A stretch of 64,000 nt of DNA from BJHL01 sp040378885 (GTDB taxonomy: Bacteria; Planctomycetota; Phycisphaerae; Phycisphaerales; UBA1924). A program made the translations under genes and the position numbers. Under the pieces are notes generated by a model. It saw only the letters and a program-made list of their open reading frames with translations, was not told the origin of the DNA and did no database searches. The stretch's first letter is position 1. Every line of letters begins with the position of its first letter. Positions 24,411-33,107 of this stretch are shown here, in pieces. The stretch covers positions 72,298 to 136,297 of the forward strand of contig JBKDAN010000034.1 in assembly GCA_046316615.1 (NCBI GenBank). The letters are read 5' to 3'.

Positions 24411-25631
24411 ATGCACACGTCAATTCGCATCACTGCCGCCGGTCTTGTTGTCGTGAGCGGGTTCGCGCTCAGCGCATGTTCAACCATGGGCACACGCAAG
24501 CCTCTGCCGATGCGACAGTCCGCACAGCAGCAAGCGCCGCAAGATGCTCCATCGGACACGCAGGTTGTTGCCACGACCACCGCGGAGCCCGCCACCATCG
24601 CGCAGGCTTTCTCGCAGCCGCAAGAGCCCGCCGTGCTGGGTGCAAACCCGCAGCAGGCTGTGCCCATGGCCAATGCTGAAAGCCCTGACCTGCCCGTGCA
24701 GTCCACTGACATTCGCGTGACGGCATCCGCCGTGCGTGAGCAGGCGATGGTGCTGATTGAACAGATGTCGCGCGATGAAAATGCGCAGGTGCGCGGCCAG
24801 GCGATTGAAGCCGCCGCGATGAGCCCACAGCGCATGCGTGATGTGATTGAAGCGGGTCTGAAGGATGAGAACGCAGGTGTGCGCAGCATCGCGCTGATGG
24901 CGGTGGGCAAGAACCAGTTGCGTGACCTGCGTCCGCAAGCAGAACGCCTGATGACCGATGGCAACAACCACGTGCGGGCCAGCGCGATCTACGCGACGAT
25001 TCGCACCGGTGGCAAGGCCGATCAGTCGCCCCTTGCCCAAATGCTCTTCAGCGACACCAACCCCATGGTGTCGCGCCACGTGGCGTATCTGCTGGGTGAG
25101 ATCGGCAACAAGAGTGCGGTGCCGCTGCTTCGTAGCGCGGCGATCGATCGCACCAAGCAGTTGCCGCCCGATCAACAGCCCATCTTCCAGTTGATGGTTA
25201 CCGAAGCGATGGTGAAGCTGGGCGAGAAGCAGGAACTGGCGGCGATTCGTGCCGCGCTGTATCCGGGTCAGCCGGGAGAGCTTGAAGCGATGGCGCTGGC
25301 TGTGCAGATGCTGGGTGAGATGAAGGATCGCCAGGCGCAGGGCCAGCTCATGAACCTCGCCAACTACCGCGATCAGCAGGGACAGCAGTACCCGGCGGAA
25401 GTGCGGCTGGGCATCGCGCTGTCGCTGGCCCGTATGGGCGTCACCGGCGGCGAAGCCGTTGCCATCGCAGACCAGTACGCGAAGGATCAGAACGCCGCGC
25501 TGCGGAGCCAGGCTGCGTTCGTCTACGGCGCGCAGGGGAATGCTGCCGTTGATAAGCTCGCTGTGCTGATGAAGGACCCCAACCCGCAGGTGCGCGTGTC
25601 GGCTGCGGCGAGCGTGATGCGCAACCGCTGA
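24411..25631 (+). CDS. HEAT-repeat lipoprotein
   Basis: 406 residues starting at ATG 24411 with GGAG upstream. The lipobox Leu20-Ser21-Ala22-Cys23 marks a lipoprotein. After a Gln/Pro-rich linker (to about residue 100) come several HEAT-type helical pairs, e.g. LKDENAGVRSIALMAVGKNQ, LMTDGNNHVRASAIYATIRT and MKDPNPQVRVSAAASVMRN. HEAT arrays usually scaffold protein contacts; no specific function can be read. It lies directly downstream of lnt. Confidence 0.85.
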   Translation: MHTSIRITAAGLVVVSGFALSACSTMGTRKPLPMRQSAQQQAPQDAPSDTQVVATTTAEPATIAQAFSQPQEPAVLGANPQQAVPMANAESPDLPVQSTDIRVTASAVREQAMVLIEQMSRDENAQVRGQAIEAAAMSPQRMRDVIEAGLKDENAGVRSIALMAVGKNQLRDLRPQAERLMTDGNNHVRASAIYATIRTGGKADQSPLAQMLFSDTNPMVSRHVAYLLGEIGNKSAVPLLRSAAIDRTKQLPPDQQPIFQLMVTEAMVKLGEKQELAAIRAALYPGQPGELEAMALAVQMLGEMKDRQAQGQLMNLANYRDQQGQQYPAEVRLGIALSLARMGVTGGEAVAIADQYAKDQNAALRSQAAFVYGAQGNAAVDKLAVLMKDPNPQVRVSAAASVMRNR

Positions 25632-25658
25632 GCACGCTGAAACAGTAAAGACCAAAGA

Positions 25659-25690
25659 AAAACGCACCGGGCGACCGGTGCGTTTTGCGT
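25659..25690. terminator. Bidirectional terminator between HEAT lipoprotein and floA
   Basis: AAAACGCACCGG (25659-25670) and CCGGTGCGTTTT (25675-25686) form a 12-bp stem with loop GCGA. The T-runs on both strands allow it to serve the convergent genes on either side. Confidence 0.9.
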
Positions 25691-25707
25691 TGCTTGCAGC
25701 AATTCGT

Positions 25708-26763
25708 TCAGCGCTGCTGGCCACTGGGGCCTTCACCCGCGATGGCGCTGCGCATGTTGGTGTCAGCCTGCACGTTCTGCATCTTGTAGTAGTCCATCAC
25801 GCCCAGACGCCCGTTGCGGAAGGCATCGGCCAGTGCGCGGGGCACTTCGGCTTCGGCCAGCACGACGGCGGCGCGGTTCTTCTGTTCTTCCGCCTTGAAC
25901 TCCTGCTCCTGCGCGACGGCCAGAGCACGGCGCTTTTCGGCTTCGGCCTGTGCCATCTGCTTGTTGGCGTTGGCCTGGTCTGTCTGGAGCTTTGCACCGA
26001 TGTTGTCGCCCACGTCCACGTCGGCGATGTCGATGGAGAGAATTTCGAAGGCCGTGCCTGCGTCAAGACCCGTCTCCATCACCTTGCGGCTGATGTCATC
26101 GGGGTTTTCCAGAACCTTTTTATGGTCAGCCGCGCTACCGATGGTGCTGACGATGCCTTGACCCACGCGAGCGATGATGGTTTCTTCGGTTGCACCACCG
26201 ACCAGGCGACCGATGTTGGTGCGCACCGTCACGCGGGCCTTCACCTTGAGCTGAATGCCGTCCTTCGCGACGGCGTCGATCGTGCTGCGCGGGCCGGCAG
26301 CGGCGGGGCAGTCAATGACCTTGGGATTCACGCTGGTGTTCACGGCGTCGAGAATGTCACGGCCTGCAAGGTCGATGGCGGTGGCGGTGTTCCAGGGCAG
26401 ATCGATGCGTGCGCCGCGTGCGGCGATCATCGCGCTGATGACGTTGCTGACGCGACCGCCCGCGAGGTAGTGCGTTTCGATGAGGTTGGTGGGGATATCC
26501 ATGCCGGCCTTCACGCCGCGGATGCGGTTGATGACGACCGTGCGGATGTCAACCTTGCGGAGCTTCATCCCGATCATGTCGATGAAGCCGACTTTCGCAT
26601 TGCTGGTGACGGCTTGGATATACAGACCGACGAACTGCAGCGCGAAAACGACGATGACCAGCAGAACGACGGCGACCACGATGCCGATTGCGATGAGCAG
26701 GCCTGTGCTGACACCGGTTTGCGCGAGTGTGGGAGAGAAGGAGTTCATGATTGTGTTGTGCAT
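25708..26763 (-). CDS. floA: Flotillin-like protein FloA
   Basis: Membrane scaffold that organises lipid domains. 351 residues: one N-terminal membrane segment (about 18-45, LLIAIGIVVAVVLLVIVVFA), the FloA/SPFH part with GMKLRKVDIRTVVINRIRG, THYLAGGRVSNVISAMIAAR and AIDLAGRDILDAVNTSVNP, then an Ala/Glu-rich coiled coil (EAEKRRALAVAQEQEFKAEE). A GAGGAC Shine-Dalgarno is found upstream of ATG 26763. The upstream neighbour is a truncated FloA paralogue and further upstream lies nfeD, the usual partner. Confidence 0.94.
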   Translation of the reverse strand: MHNTIMNSFSPTLAQTGVSTGLLIAIGIVVAVVLLVIVVFALQFVGLYIQAVTSNAKVGFIDMIGMKLRKVDIRTVVINRIRGVKAGMDIPTNLIETHYLAGGRVSNVISAMIAARGARIDLPWNTATAIDLAGRDILDAVNTSVNPKVIDCPAAAGPRSTIDAVAKDGIQLKVKARVTVRTNIGRLVGGATEETIIARVGQGIVSTIGSAADHKKVLENPDDISRKVMETGLDAGTAFEILSIDIADVDVGDNIGAKLQTDQANANKQMAQAEAEKRRALAVAQEQEFKAEEQKNRAAVVLAEAEVPRALADAFRNGRLGVMDYYKMQNVQADTNMRSAIAGEGPSGQQR

Positions 26764-26850
26764 AGTGGAATGTCCTCACGAGAAGCCGCGGCATGGCGGC
26801 ATGCGTGTGTGGGCCGAGTATAGCGATCAGGCAAGAGGCGGGGCTACTGA

Positions 26851-27306
26851 TCAGCGAGGCTTCGACAGCACGCTCGCGGCAGACATACTGACTTCTTTGG
26901 CGGGATTCGCCTCGATGAACTTGCGGACTTCCAACTTAAGATCCCGCCCTGCCAGGCAGATTGCGTGAGCGGCATCCAGCGGCAGATTGACGCCATTCCG
27001 CTTTGCGGTGGTGACACCTGCCAGCAGTGCGGGCATGTTCACGCCCGACAGCTTGATGGTCTCGACCTCACGCAAAGTGACGCCGCTGTAGCCCAGTTCG
27101 CGGAGCAGACTGGTGGTCTGAACCATCGCCTTGGGGTTGGACCGCCGCATCAGCATGCCGATCAGCTCGAGATTGCTGGTCGGGATGCGTGCCTTCGCGG
27201 CGGCGAGCCGCGCAGGCAAGATGCTCAGCGGCAGCAGAAAGCCGCAAAACATCAGGAAGAGCACCACGAATGCCACGATGTCAAAAGTAGTAATGGCAGC
27301 GAGCAT
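26851..27306 (-). CDS. Truncated FloA paralogue (membrane segment plus FloA N-terminal domain only)
   Basis: 151 residues. After one transmembrane helix (8-30, FDIVAFVVLFLMFCGFLLPL) the protein aligns with the first third of FloA: GMLMRRSNPKAMVQTTSLLR matches GMKLRKVDIRTVVINRIRG, and AAHAICLAGRDLKLEVRKFI matches the FloA AIDLAGRDILDAV block. The rest of the SPFH domain and the coiled coil are missing, and the frame ends cleanly. It lies 87 bases upstream of floA on the same strand, so they are probably co-transcribed. Possibly a FloA partner or regulator; this is inferred from similarity by eye. Confidence 0.75.
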   Translation of the reverse strand: MLAAITTFDIVAFVVLFLMFCGFLLPLSILPARLAAAKARIPTSNLELIGMLMRRSNPKAMVQTTSLLRELGYSGVTLREVETIKLSGVNMPALLAGVTTAKRNGVNLPLDAAHAICLAGRDLKLEVRKFIEANPAKEVSMSAASVLSKPR

Positions 27307-27315
27307 GTTCAGATC

Positions 27316-28467
27316 TCAATCGCGGCGACGACGCGCGGCAAACACAGCACCCACAGCGAACGCGAAGACGCCAGCCGGCGCTGGGATGACCGTGGCCATG
27401 TAGTCGCCGATGCGTTCGTGCATCCAGGCGGTGGGGTGCAGGCGATCCCAGAAGACGTAGTTGTCGGGGTTCGCGCCGCTGGGCACGCGGGCGGTGGTGT
27501 TGCGGGTGGGGCTGAAACCAAGGCCGGAGAACGCGCCGAAGTCGAGAATCGGATCAGTCACGTTGGTGCCTTGCGGCAGCACGCCGCCCTGCACCACACC
27601 CGACAGCCACGTGTAGATATCCACGGGATAGATCGTGAGCGACGTGGGGAAGGCGGTCTGCAACGCGGCGATGTCGGTTTGCCACGCGGTGCGGAAACCC
27701 AGCGAGCCGGCTTCCGCGAGTGAGCGGCGCGAGGCGGTACCGCCGTAGGCGTCGGCAAAGTCGGGCACGAACTGCAGCGGTACAACGTTGGGCCACGCGA
27801 CACTGATGTTGACGTTCTGCTGCTGCGAGCGAGTTGCGAGCGACGCGATATAGGAGCGAATGTTGCTCGACGCAGCAGCGCCAGCGGCGGCGGCTTGCTG
27901 CGCTGTGGTGACGGTGCCAGAGTTCACAGCATCGCGAATGTCGTTGGCTCCGCCCCAGAAGGAGTAAAGCGTGTCGCTGCGCATAGTGGCGGTGCCTGCG
28001 CCAAAGAGCGTGTTGACCTGGTGGCCCATGTTGTCGATGAGCGGCAGATTGCCGACGAAGGGCACGCTCTGCGTGACCTGGCCGCCCGTGGAGAGCGCTG
28101 CGCCGCACGCGAAGTTATTGCGATTGGCGGGCGTGCCGCTGGCATTGACGCTGAAAGCGCGTGACGCGCCGAGTTGGTCTGCGAGTCGCTCGTGCCAGAC
28201 GAGCGAGCTGCTGCTGTTTGCGAGATCAAGCGTGGCGTAGTTCACGCCGTTGCCGCTGGTCCAGCGGCCTGTGGCGTAACGCGGACCGACGGGGCGACGT
28301 GCGACCAGGCCGAAGGTCTGCGCATTGAGCGCGGTGGTGTACGCGAGCGAACTGCCTGTGTCGGAGAGACTATCGCCAAAGACGACCATCTGCGACCAGG
28401 GGCCCGCGAGACAAGTGGACGTGAGCGCGGAAAGAACAACGAGCGACAAAGCAGCGCGGCGATGCAT
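27316..28467 (-). CDS. Secreted GDSL-family esterase/lipase with PEP-CTERM-like tail
   Basis: 383 residues from ATG 28467, which has AGAGGAG upstream. A signal peptide ends near TSTCLAG. The SGNH/GDSL hydrolase blocks are present: VVFGDSLSDTGS (nucleophile Ser), SFWGGANDIRDA (block III Asn) and DRLHPTAWMH (Asp/His). The C-terminus PAPAGVFAFAVGAVFAARRRRD is a PEP-CTERM-like sorting tail with a hydrophobic helix and Arg cluster. Located between nfeD and the FloA paralogue on the same strand; the 9-base gap to the latter suggests one operon. Confidence 0.9.
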   Translation of the reverse strand: MHRRAALSLVVLSALTSTCLAGPWSQMVVFGDSLSDTGSSLAYTTALNAQTFGLVARRPVGPRYATGRWTSGNGVNYATLDLANSSSSLVWHERLADQLGASRAFSVNASGTPANRNNFACGAALSTGGQVTQSVPFVGNLPLIDNMGHQVNTLFGAGTATMRSDTLYSFWGGANDIRDAVNSGTVTTAQQAAAAGAAASSNIRSYIASLATRSQQQNVNISVAWPNVVPLQFVPDFADAYGGTASRRSLAEAGSLGFRTAWQTDIAALQTAFPTSLTIYPVDIYTWLSGVVQGGVLPQGTNVTDPILDFGAFSGLGFSPTRNTTARVPSGANPDNYVFWDRLHPTAWMHERIGDYMATVIPAPAGVFAFAVGAVFAARRRRD

Positions 28468-28536
28468 GGCAATCTCCTCTAGCTTGTCTCTCGCGGCGAA
28501 ACGGTAGCGTCGCACGTGCTTGTTGGCACAGAGATA

Positions 28537-29034
28537 TCAGACCCGCCGCACCTTGATCTGCATGAGATCAGCCTGCGTCACGCGGATGGTTTCGCCCACG
28601 GGAACGAAGGTGGTTTCGCTCAGAACTTCGTATCGCTGGCCCTCGATTTCAACGAGGCCGACAGGGCGGAGATCACGGAGGACTTTGCCCTCTTTGCCGA
28701 TGAGCGCGAGACGGGCGCGGCGTTCCTGCTCTTCGGTGATTCGTTGCTGCTCGGCTTGCTCTTCGGTGGGGGCACCGATGATGGAGCGGCCGATGGGTGT
28801 GTGCGGCCAGACCTTGATCATGAAGCCCGCGGCGGTGGGGGCGAGGACCAGCATGGAGATGAGACTGATGTTGCCCCACGTGGTATCGAAGCGGTAGAAG
28901 AGGACAACCGCGACGATGGCGCTGATGACGCTGGCGATGGCGAGCGTGCCGGCGGTGGGTAAGAAGATCTCGATGACGAGGAGGATGAGGGCAAGGCCGA
29001 CGAAGCCGAGCGCCCAGGCAAGTTGCGGGTCCAT
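28537..29034 (-). CDS. NfeD-like membrane protein
   Basis: 165 residues. Two or three transmembrane helices (LAWALGFVGLALILLVIEIF and TLAIASVISAIVAVVLFY, with MLVLAPTAAGFMI) precede a C-terminal OB-fold typical of NfeD (LIGKEGKVLRDLRPVGLVEI, then GETIRVTQADLMQIKV). The short form without a ClpP-like protease domain is the type that pairs with flotillins. It is the first gene of the minus-strand cluster nfeD - GDSL esterase - FloA paralogue - floA. TACCAT ends 5 bases before the start. Confidence 0.88.
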   Translation of the reverse strand: MDPQLAWALGFVGLALILLVIEIFLPTAGTLAIASVISAIVAVVLFYRFDTTWGNISLISMLVLAPTAAGFMIKVWPHTPIGRSIIGAPTEEQAEQQRITEEQERRARLALIGKEGKVLRDLRPVGLVEIEGQRYEVLSETTFVPVGETIRVTQADLMQIKVRRV

Positions 29035-29892
29035 AGACGATGGTACGTCGCGGAGTGGATGCGCGCCGCCGTGGCCGCGATCGCGGCTTCGGTGCTTTCT
29101 TGAGGTTTGAGCAGGCTGCCAGTTTCCGCGTGCGTGGGATGATCGGCCGCACGCTCGCCCGAGGGCCAACGTGGGTAAGCGGCTTGCGCACCGGAATTGG
29201 CGGGCTTGGGCTTGTCGAGCTTGCGCTCGACATCGTGGCGTGGTCCACGAGAGGTGGTTGAGTGGTTGGCTCTCTCTCCTCAGAGTCATGCACGCTGGGG
29301 CGTGCATGACTGTCCCAAGACCGCTGATGGCTGGTTCGGTTGTTACCAAGTCCGTGTTCGCTCGATCATCGGGCGCGCTGGGGGCTTTGTCGCTTTCGAC
29401 TCTGCAGCCCAACTGCCGCCGCTTAAAGCGAACAGAGGAACTTGGTGACTCGTGACGGGCCACCAGGTGCGCATTTTCGCAGAATGTGAGGTGTGATGCA
29501 AGAAGAAACGGGGCCGAGGGCATGGATTGAGCGCACAAGCGTGGTCCGCGCGTGCAGATTTCGAGAAGTGCGCGCGCGCGGTGTGCTGTGCGGGGGAGTT
29601 GGCTGCATCGAATCAGCGCGGTGGTGGTGTGGGTGACTGGTGGGCGCGGCATTCGGCATTCGTGATTCGGCATTCGTGGAGAGGCAGGAATGCAGAAAGG
29701 CAGCGAGGCGGCTGGAGATCATCGAGTAGGCATCAAGGCAATTGGCATCAAGGCATCAAGGTGTGGGGTGCGGGAATCGGGCGGTGTGCGTGAACTTTGG
29801 GGCGTGCGTGGACGTTGTTGTGATGCTGGGTACTCGTATCGTGAGATGGAGTTGGTTGTTTGGGTCGTTGCGAGATGGAGAGGGCGGTGCTT
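29035..29892. other. 858-base region without a recognisable gene
   Basis: Lies between divergent nfeD and the second prepilin-like gene. It contains a perfect inverted repeat (29284-29311) and two stretches of short direct repeats: CATTCGGCATTCGTG twice (29650-29678) and GGCATCAAGG phrases (29729-29761). Open frames here show no protein-like composition or family motif. Confidence 0.55.
29284..29311. repeat. Perfect 12-bp inverted repeat
   Basis: AGTCATGCACGC (29284-29295) and GCGTGCATGACT (29300-29311) around TGGG. No T-tract on either side. It sits about 250 bases upstream of the nfeD start. It could be an operator or RNA hairpin. Confidence 0.6.
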
Positions 29893-30990
29893 ATGCGGGC
29901 TGCAAGAGCGGGGCTGACATTGCTTGAGTTGCTGGTGGTGACTGTGGTCCTTGCGCTCGTGGGGCTCATGCTGATGCCTTTGCTGGCGCCGAGGCGTGGT
30001 GGGGCGCGGCATATCAAGGATGGCACGCAGGTGCGTGCGGTGCACCAGTCGATGGTCTTGTTTGCGAACAACAGTCGTGATGTCTATCCGGTGCCGAGTG
30101 AGATGGATGCGGCGAACACGACGTTGAGCGATGGTTCTGCGAAGGATGACCTCGGCAATGTTCTGTCGGTGCTGATTTATGACGGGTACGTCGTGCCCGA
30201 ACTGATGGTGAGTCCGGCTGAGCAGTCGACACTGATTGATGTTCAATCGTCTTACGCGCTGAGCGATCCGCCGGCGGCGGTCAATACGGGCAGCGGGGCT
30301 GGGAAGCATGCGCGGTGGGATCCGGCGTTTCGCGGTTCACCTGCGGAGCAGGTTGTGCAAGGTGGCACAAAGCCGCTGGGGGCACTTGCGCCGGAGGCGA
30401 ACGTGACTGCACACACCAGCTATGCGATGATGCCTTTCTTTGCGGCGCGGCGTGAAGCGTGGGGGCTGAACTGGCGACTTGATCAGGCGGTGATTGGCAA
30501 TCGCGGGCCGATGTATGAGGTTGTCGGCCGAGAAGACAAGGCAAAGACGCGGCTGCTTGATACGGGCTCGCAGCAGAGCACGGCGTTTGTGTCAGTCGGA
30601 GGCAAGGGGACGAATTCAACCACACTCGGCATTCACGGGAATCGCAAAACGTGGGAGGGCAACATCGGGTTCAATGACAATCACGTGGAGTTTGTCACGG
30701 AGGCTGATCCGCCGATGAGTGTGTGGACGTTCTCGGGGCTGACGCCCGCATCAGCTCGAGAACGGCGTGACAACTTGTTTGTCGCGGAAGATGATGCAAC
30801 GGTGACGAAGCGGGATGGCACGATGCATGCGCAGATCGGCACCATGCAAGTGCCCGAAGGGTGGGGCCCTGCTGCGGCAGAGGGTGAGGTCAACGCGCTG
30901 GGCATGAGTAACAACTGGCTGCGGACGTGGACGGTTTCGGCTGTCAGCGAGCGAGGCAAGACGACGGCTATCACCGTGGTCGTTGATTGA
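29893..30990 (+). CDS. Prepilin-like protein with N-terminal methylation motif
   Basis: 365 residues from ATG 29893, which has GGAGAGGG 8 bases upstream. The N-terminus RAARAGLTLLELLVVTVVLA is a type IV prepilin-like cleavage site followed by one membrane helix. Near residue 260 it has GNIGFNDNHVEFV, resembling the 'DGHV' region of planctomycete pseudopilin families. Extracytoplasmic, function unknown. It faces a small minus-strand gene at its 3' end. Confidence 0.8.
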   Translation: MRAARAGLTLLELLVVTVVLALVGLMLMPLLAPRRGGARHIKDGTQVRAVHQSMVLFANNSRDVYPVPSEMDAANTTLSDGSAKDDLGNVLSVLIYDGYVVPELMVSPAEQSTLIDVQSSYALSDPPAAVNTGSGAGKHARWDPAFRGSPAEQVVQGGTKPLGALAPEANVTAHTSYAMMPFFAARREAWGLNWRLDQAVIGNRGPMYEVVGREDKAKTRLLDTGSQQSTAFVSVGGKGTNSTTLGIHGNRKTWEGNIGFNDNHVEFVTEADPPMSVWTFSGLTPASARERRDNLFVAEDDATVTKRDGTMHAQIGTMQVPEGWGPAAAEGEVNALGMSNNWLRTWTVSAVSERGKTTAITVVVD

Positions 30991-31081
30991 GCGTGACGCG
31001 GTGTGCGCTGGCTGTGCGCGGTACAGCGCTCGATGCGAGAGACATCGAGCGCGGGTGGAAGACGATGGTGAAGCGTGGGCG

Positions 31082-31294
31082 TTACTTGGTGCGCATCTTG
31101 TCTTTGATGGCGTAGACAATCTGCATGATCCAGCCGGGGCCAGCCATCGTTTTGAAGCCGCCAGCGGCACCCTTGGGCATTTCGTCGCGGTCGCGCTGGG
31201 CTTTGGCGTTCTTGGCGAGGGCGTCGCCCATGCGGGTCATGGGGTCACCTTTGCGGCCAGAATACTTCTCGTACATGCGCGGATCGATAGCCAT
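31082..31294 (-). CDS. Small basic protein of unknown function
   Basis: 70 residues, MAIDPRMYEKYSGRKGDPMT at the N-terminus, rich in Lys, Arg and Met, ending YAIKDKMRTK, with no membrane helix. I accept it as a gene because AGGGAGGT, one of the best Shine-Dalgarno sequences in the window, stands just before ATG 31294 and its composition is protein-like. I recognise no family. It is convergent with the prepilin-like gene. Confidence 0.7.
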   Translation of the reverse strand: MAIDPRMYEKYSGRKGDPMTRMGDALAKNAKAQRDRDEMPKGAAGGFKTMAGPGWIMQIVYAIKDKMRTK

Positions 31295-31405
31295 GCGTAC
31301 CTCCCTTGTTGCGTCGGACGTGCGACGCGAAGCATGCGCGAACGCGCACGGCGACATCCTACTCGAAGAGGCATGCCGTCGCAAGGGTGAACGGCGGCCT
31401 GGGCG

Positions 31406-31444
31406 TGATTTGGGGTGATGATTTGGGGTAGTGATTTGGGGCGG
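31406..31444 (+). repeat. Three 13-bp tandem repeats upstream of phenylalanine hydroxylase
   Basis: TGATTTGGGG followed by three variable bases occurs at 31406, 31419 and 31432, with exact 13-base spacing. The array ends 76 bases before the start codon at 31521. The regular period and location suggest a regulator-binding array; a slippage origin is equally possible. Confidence 0.6.
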
Positions 31445-31520
31445 ATTGCACACGAAGCGAAAGTTGTCGTACCATAGAGGAGCGAGATGGAACTCGGTCC
31501 CGTTTGTCCGGAGTGCAGTC

Positions 31521-32492
31521 ATGCGAGCTGATATTCGCTACAACAACATCATCGACAATGACGAAGCGCGGATCGCGCAGGCGTTTGCAGACAATGCTCC
31601 CAACCTGCCGCATGATCAGATTGATGCGGACAAGTTCTACATCACGCAGGCGTACCACCGGTACACGCGTGAGAACCATGATGTGTGGCGTGATCTGTTT
31701 GACCGGCGCTGGACAGTGTTGGAGAAGCAGGTGTCGCGGCAGTTCATCGACGGGATGAAGATTCTGCGACTGACGCGCGATCGGCTGCCTTTGCTGGATG
31801 ATGTGACGCTGGATCGCGACATTGAGATCGCGGGCGGCGTGAAGGTGGCCAAGGGGACGAAGCTGGACGGCATCAACAAGTTCCTGCAGGCGCAGAGCCA
31901 GTGGGCGAGTTACGGCGTGCCTGGGTACTTGCCCGCGAAGAGCTTTTTCGCGTGCCTTGCGCAGCGTGAGTTTCCGACGACGGTGTTGATCCGTCCGCGC
32001 GAAGTGATGGACTACCTGCCTGAGCCGGACATCTTCCACGATGTCTTTGGGCATGTGCCGCTGCACACGCTGAAGGTGTTCGCTGACTTTTTGCAGACGT
32101 ATGGCAAGGCGGCGATGCTGTGCGATGACGAGGAGCACGTGAAGCAACTGGGGCGGCTGTTCTGGTTCACGGTGGAGTTCGGGCTGATTAAAGAGAATGG
32201 CGAAGTGAAGGTGTACGGCAGCGGGTTGGTGAGCAGCCACGGTGAAGCCGAGTACAGCCTGAATGGACAGTGGGAGAAGAAGGGGCAGAGTGCGGAGGAT
32301 TGCAAGGAACGGCCCGTGGCGGAATGGCGGCCGTTTGATCTGGCGCGCATCTGCAACACGGACTTTGAGATTGACCACTACCAGCCGATTTATTACGTGC
32401 TGGAGAGCTTCGAGCAGCTTCGAGACGCGATGAATGACTACGCGGAGGAAGTGATCGGGAGCGCGGGGTTGGCGGCGGCGACGGTGCGGTGA
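31521..32492 (+). CDS. phhA: Phenylalanine 4-monooxygenase
   Basis: Iron and pterin-dependent hydroxylation of phenylalanine to tyrosine. 323 residues. The iron ligands are His173 and His178 (PDIFHDVFGHVPL) and Glu219 (FWFTVEFGL). GLVSSHGEAEYSL and IDHYQPIYYVLESFEQL are also typical. ATG 31521 follows GGAG at 7 bases. No pterin-4a-carbinolamine dehydratase gene is adjacent. The ParDE module follows. Confidence 0.95.
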   Translation: MRADIRYNNIIDNDEARIAQAFADNAPNLPHDQIDADKFYITQAYHRYTRENHDVWRDLFDRRWTVLEKQVSRQFIDGMKILRLTRDRLPLLDDVTLDRDIEIAGGVKVAKGTKLDGINKFLQAQSQWASYGVPGYLPAKSFFACLAQREFPTTVLIRPREVMDYLPEPDIFHDVFGHVPLHTLKVFADFLQTYGKAAMLCDDEEHVKQLGRLFWFTVEFGLIKENGEVKVYGSGLVSSHGEAEYSLNGQWEKKGQSAEDCKERPVAEWRPFDLARICNTDFEIDHYQPIYYVLESFEQLRDAMNDYAEEVIGSAGLAAATVR

Positions 32493-32544
32493 GGCAAGGG
32501 GCGTTGAGGCAAGGTGCGGTGAAGCAGGGTGCAAGGAGCATGGC

Positions 32545-32820
32545 ATGGTGGCTCGAAATGATGAGAACTTCGCTTTGCCAGCTGATCTTGCGGACGCCAT
32601 TCGCCAACGTGTGGGTGTCAACGGATTCGCGAACGCGACCGAGGTGCTGCGTGCGGCGATGGCGCTGCTGAACTCTTCAACTGCAGCGTCGCCAGCGGAA
32701 TTGGATGCGATGATCGCGGTGGGCATCAAGCAGGCAGACGCGGGTGATGTGGTTCCGGCGAGCAACGTGCTTGAGCGGTGGCGTGCAAGAGACGCATCGC
32801 ATGGTGGAGCCGATGCGTGA
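32545..32820 (+). CDS. ParD-like ribbon-helix-helix antitoxin
   Basis: 91 residues. The first ~45 look like a ParD/CopG ribbon-helix-helix (FALPADLADAIRQRVGVNGF then ATEVLRAAMALL). The C-terminal part is a typical flexible toxin-binding tail. AAGGAG stands 6 bases before ATG 32545. Its TGA overlaps the GTG start of the toxin gene, so translation is coupled. Confidence 0.85.
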   Translation: MVARNDENFALPADLADAIRQRVGVNGFANATEVLRAAMALLNSSTAASPAELDAMIAVGIKQADAGDVVPASNVLERWRARDASHGGADA

Positions 32821-33107
32821 GCCGTCACGTTGTATTTGCACGGGCTGCAGTTGACGATCTTGAGTCGATACAGAGCTACCTGTTGGGCAAGAGTCCGCAG
32901 GCGAGCGTGCTCGTTGGTGATGCCATCGAGCGAGCTATTCAGTTGCTGGTGGAACGCCCGTATGCAGGGCACGCTCGCCCGGATCTGACATCCTCTCGTG
33001 TGCTGTTCTATCCGGTATATCGCTACCTGCTGGTTTACCGGGTGAATGAACACGCGGTGGAGATTCTGCGTGTCGTACATGGTGCTCGCGAGACGAGCTT
33101 TGAATGA
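32817..33107 (+). CDS. ParE/RelE-family toxin
   Basis: 96 residues from GTG 32817, overlapping the antitoxin stop (GTGA). Family blocks are present: FARAAVDDLESIQSYLL at the N-terminus, AIQLLVERPYAGHARPDL in the middle and RYLLVYRVNEHAVEILRVVH at the C-terminus. ParE proteins target DNA gyrase, while RelE relatives cut mRNA; the subfamily here cannot be settled by eye. Unlike the toxin at 12896, this gene is intact. Its stop overlaps the start of the next gene (ATGA). Confidence 0.88.
   Translation: MSRHVVFARAAVDDLESIQSYLLGKSPQASVLVGDAIERAIQLLVERPYAGHARPDLTSSRVLFYPVYRYLLVYRVNEHAVEILRVVHGARETSFE

Noticed and set aside
29040..29520. Short plus-strand frames in the nfeD-prepilin gap
   Set aside because: No start signals, no motif, and they run through an inverted repeat and low-complexity sequence.
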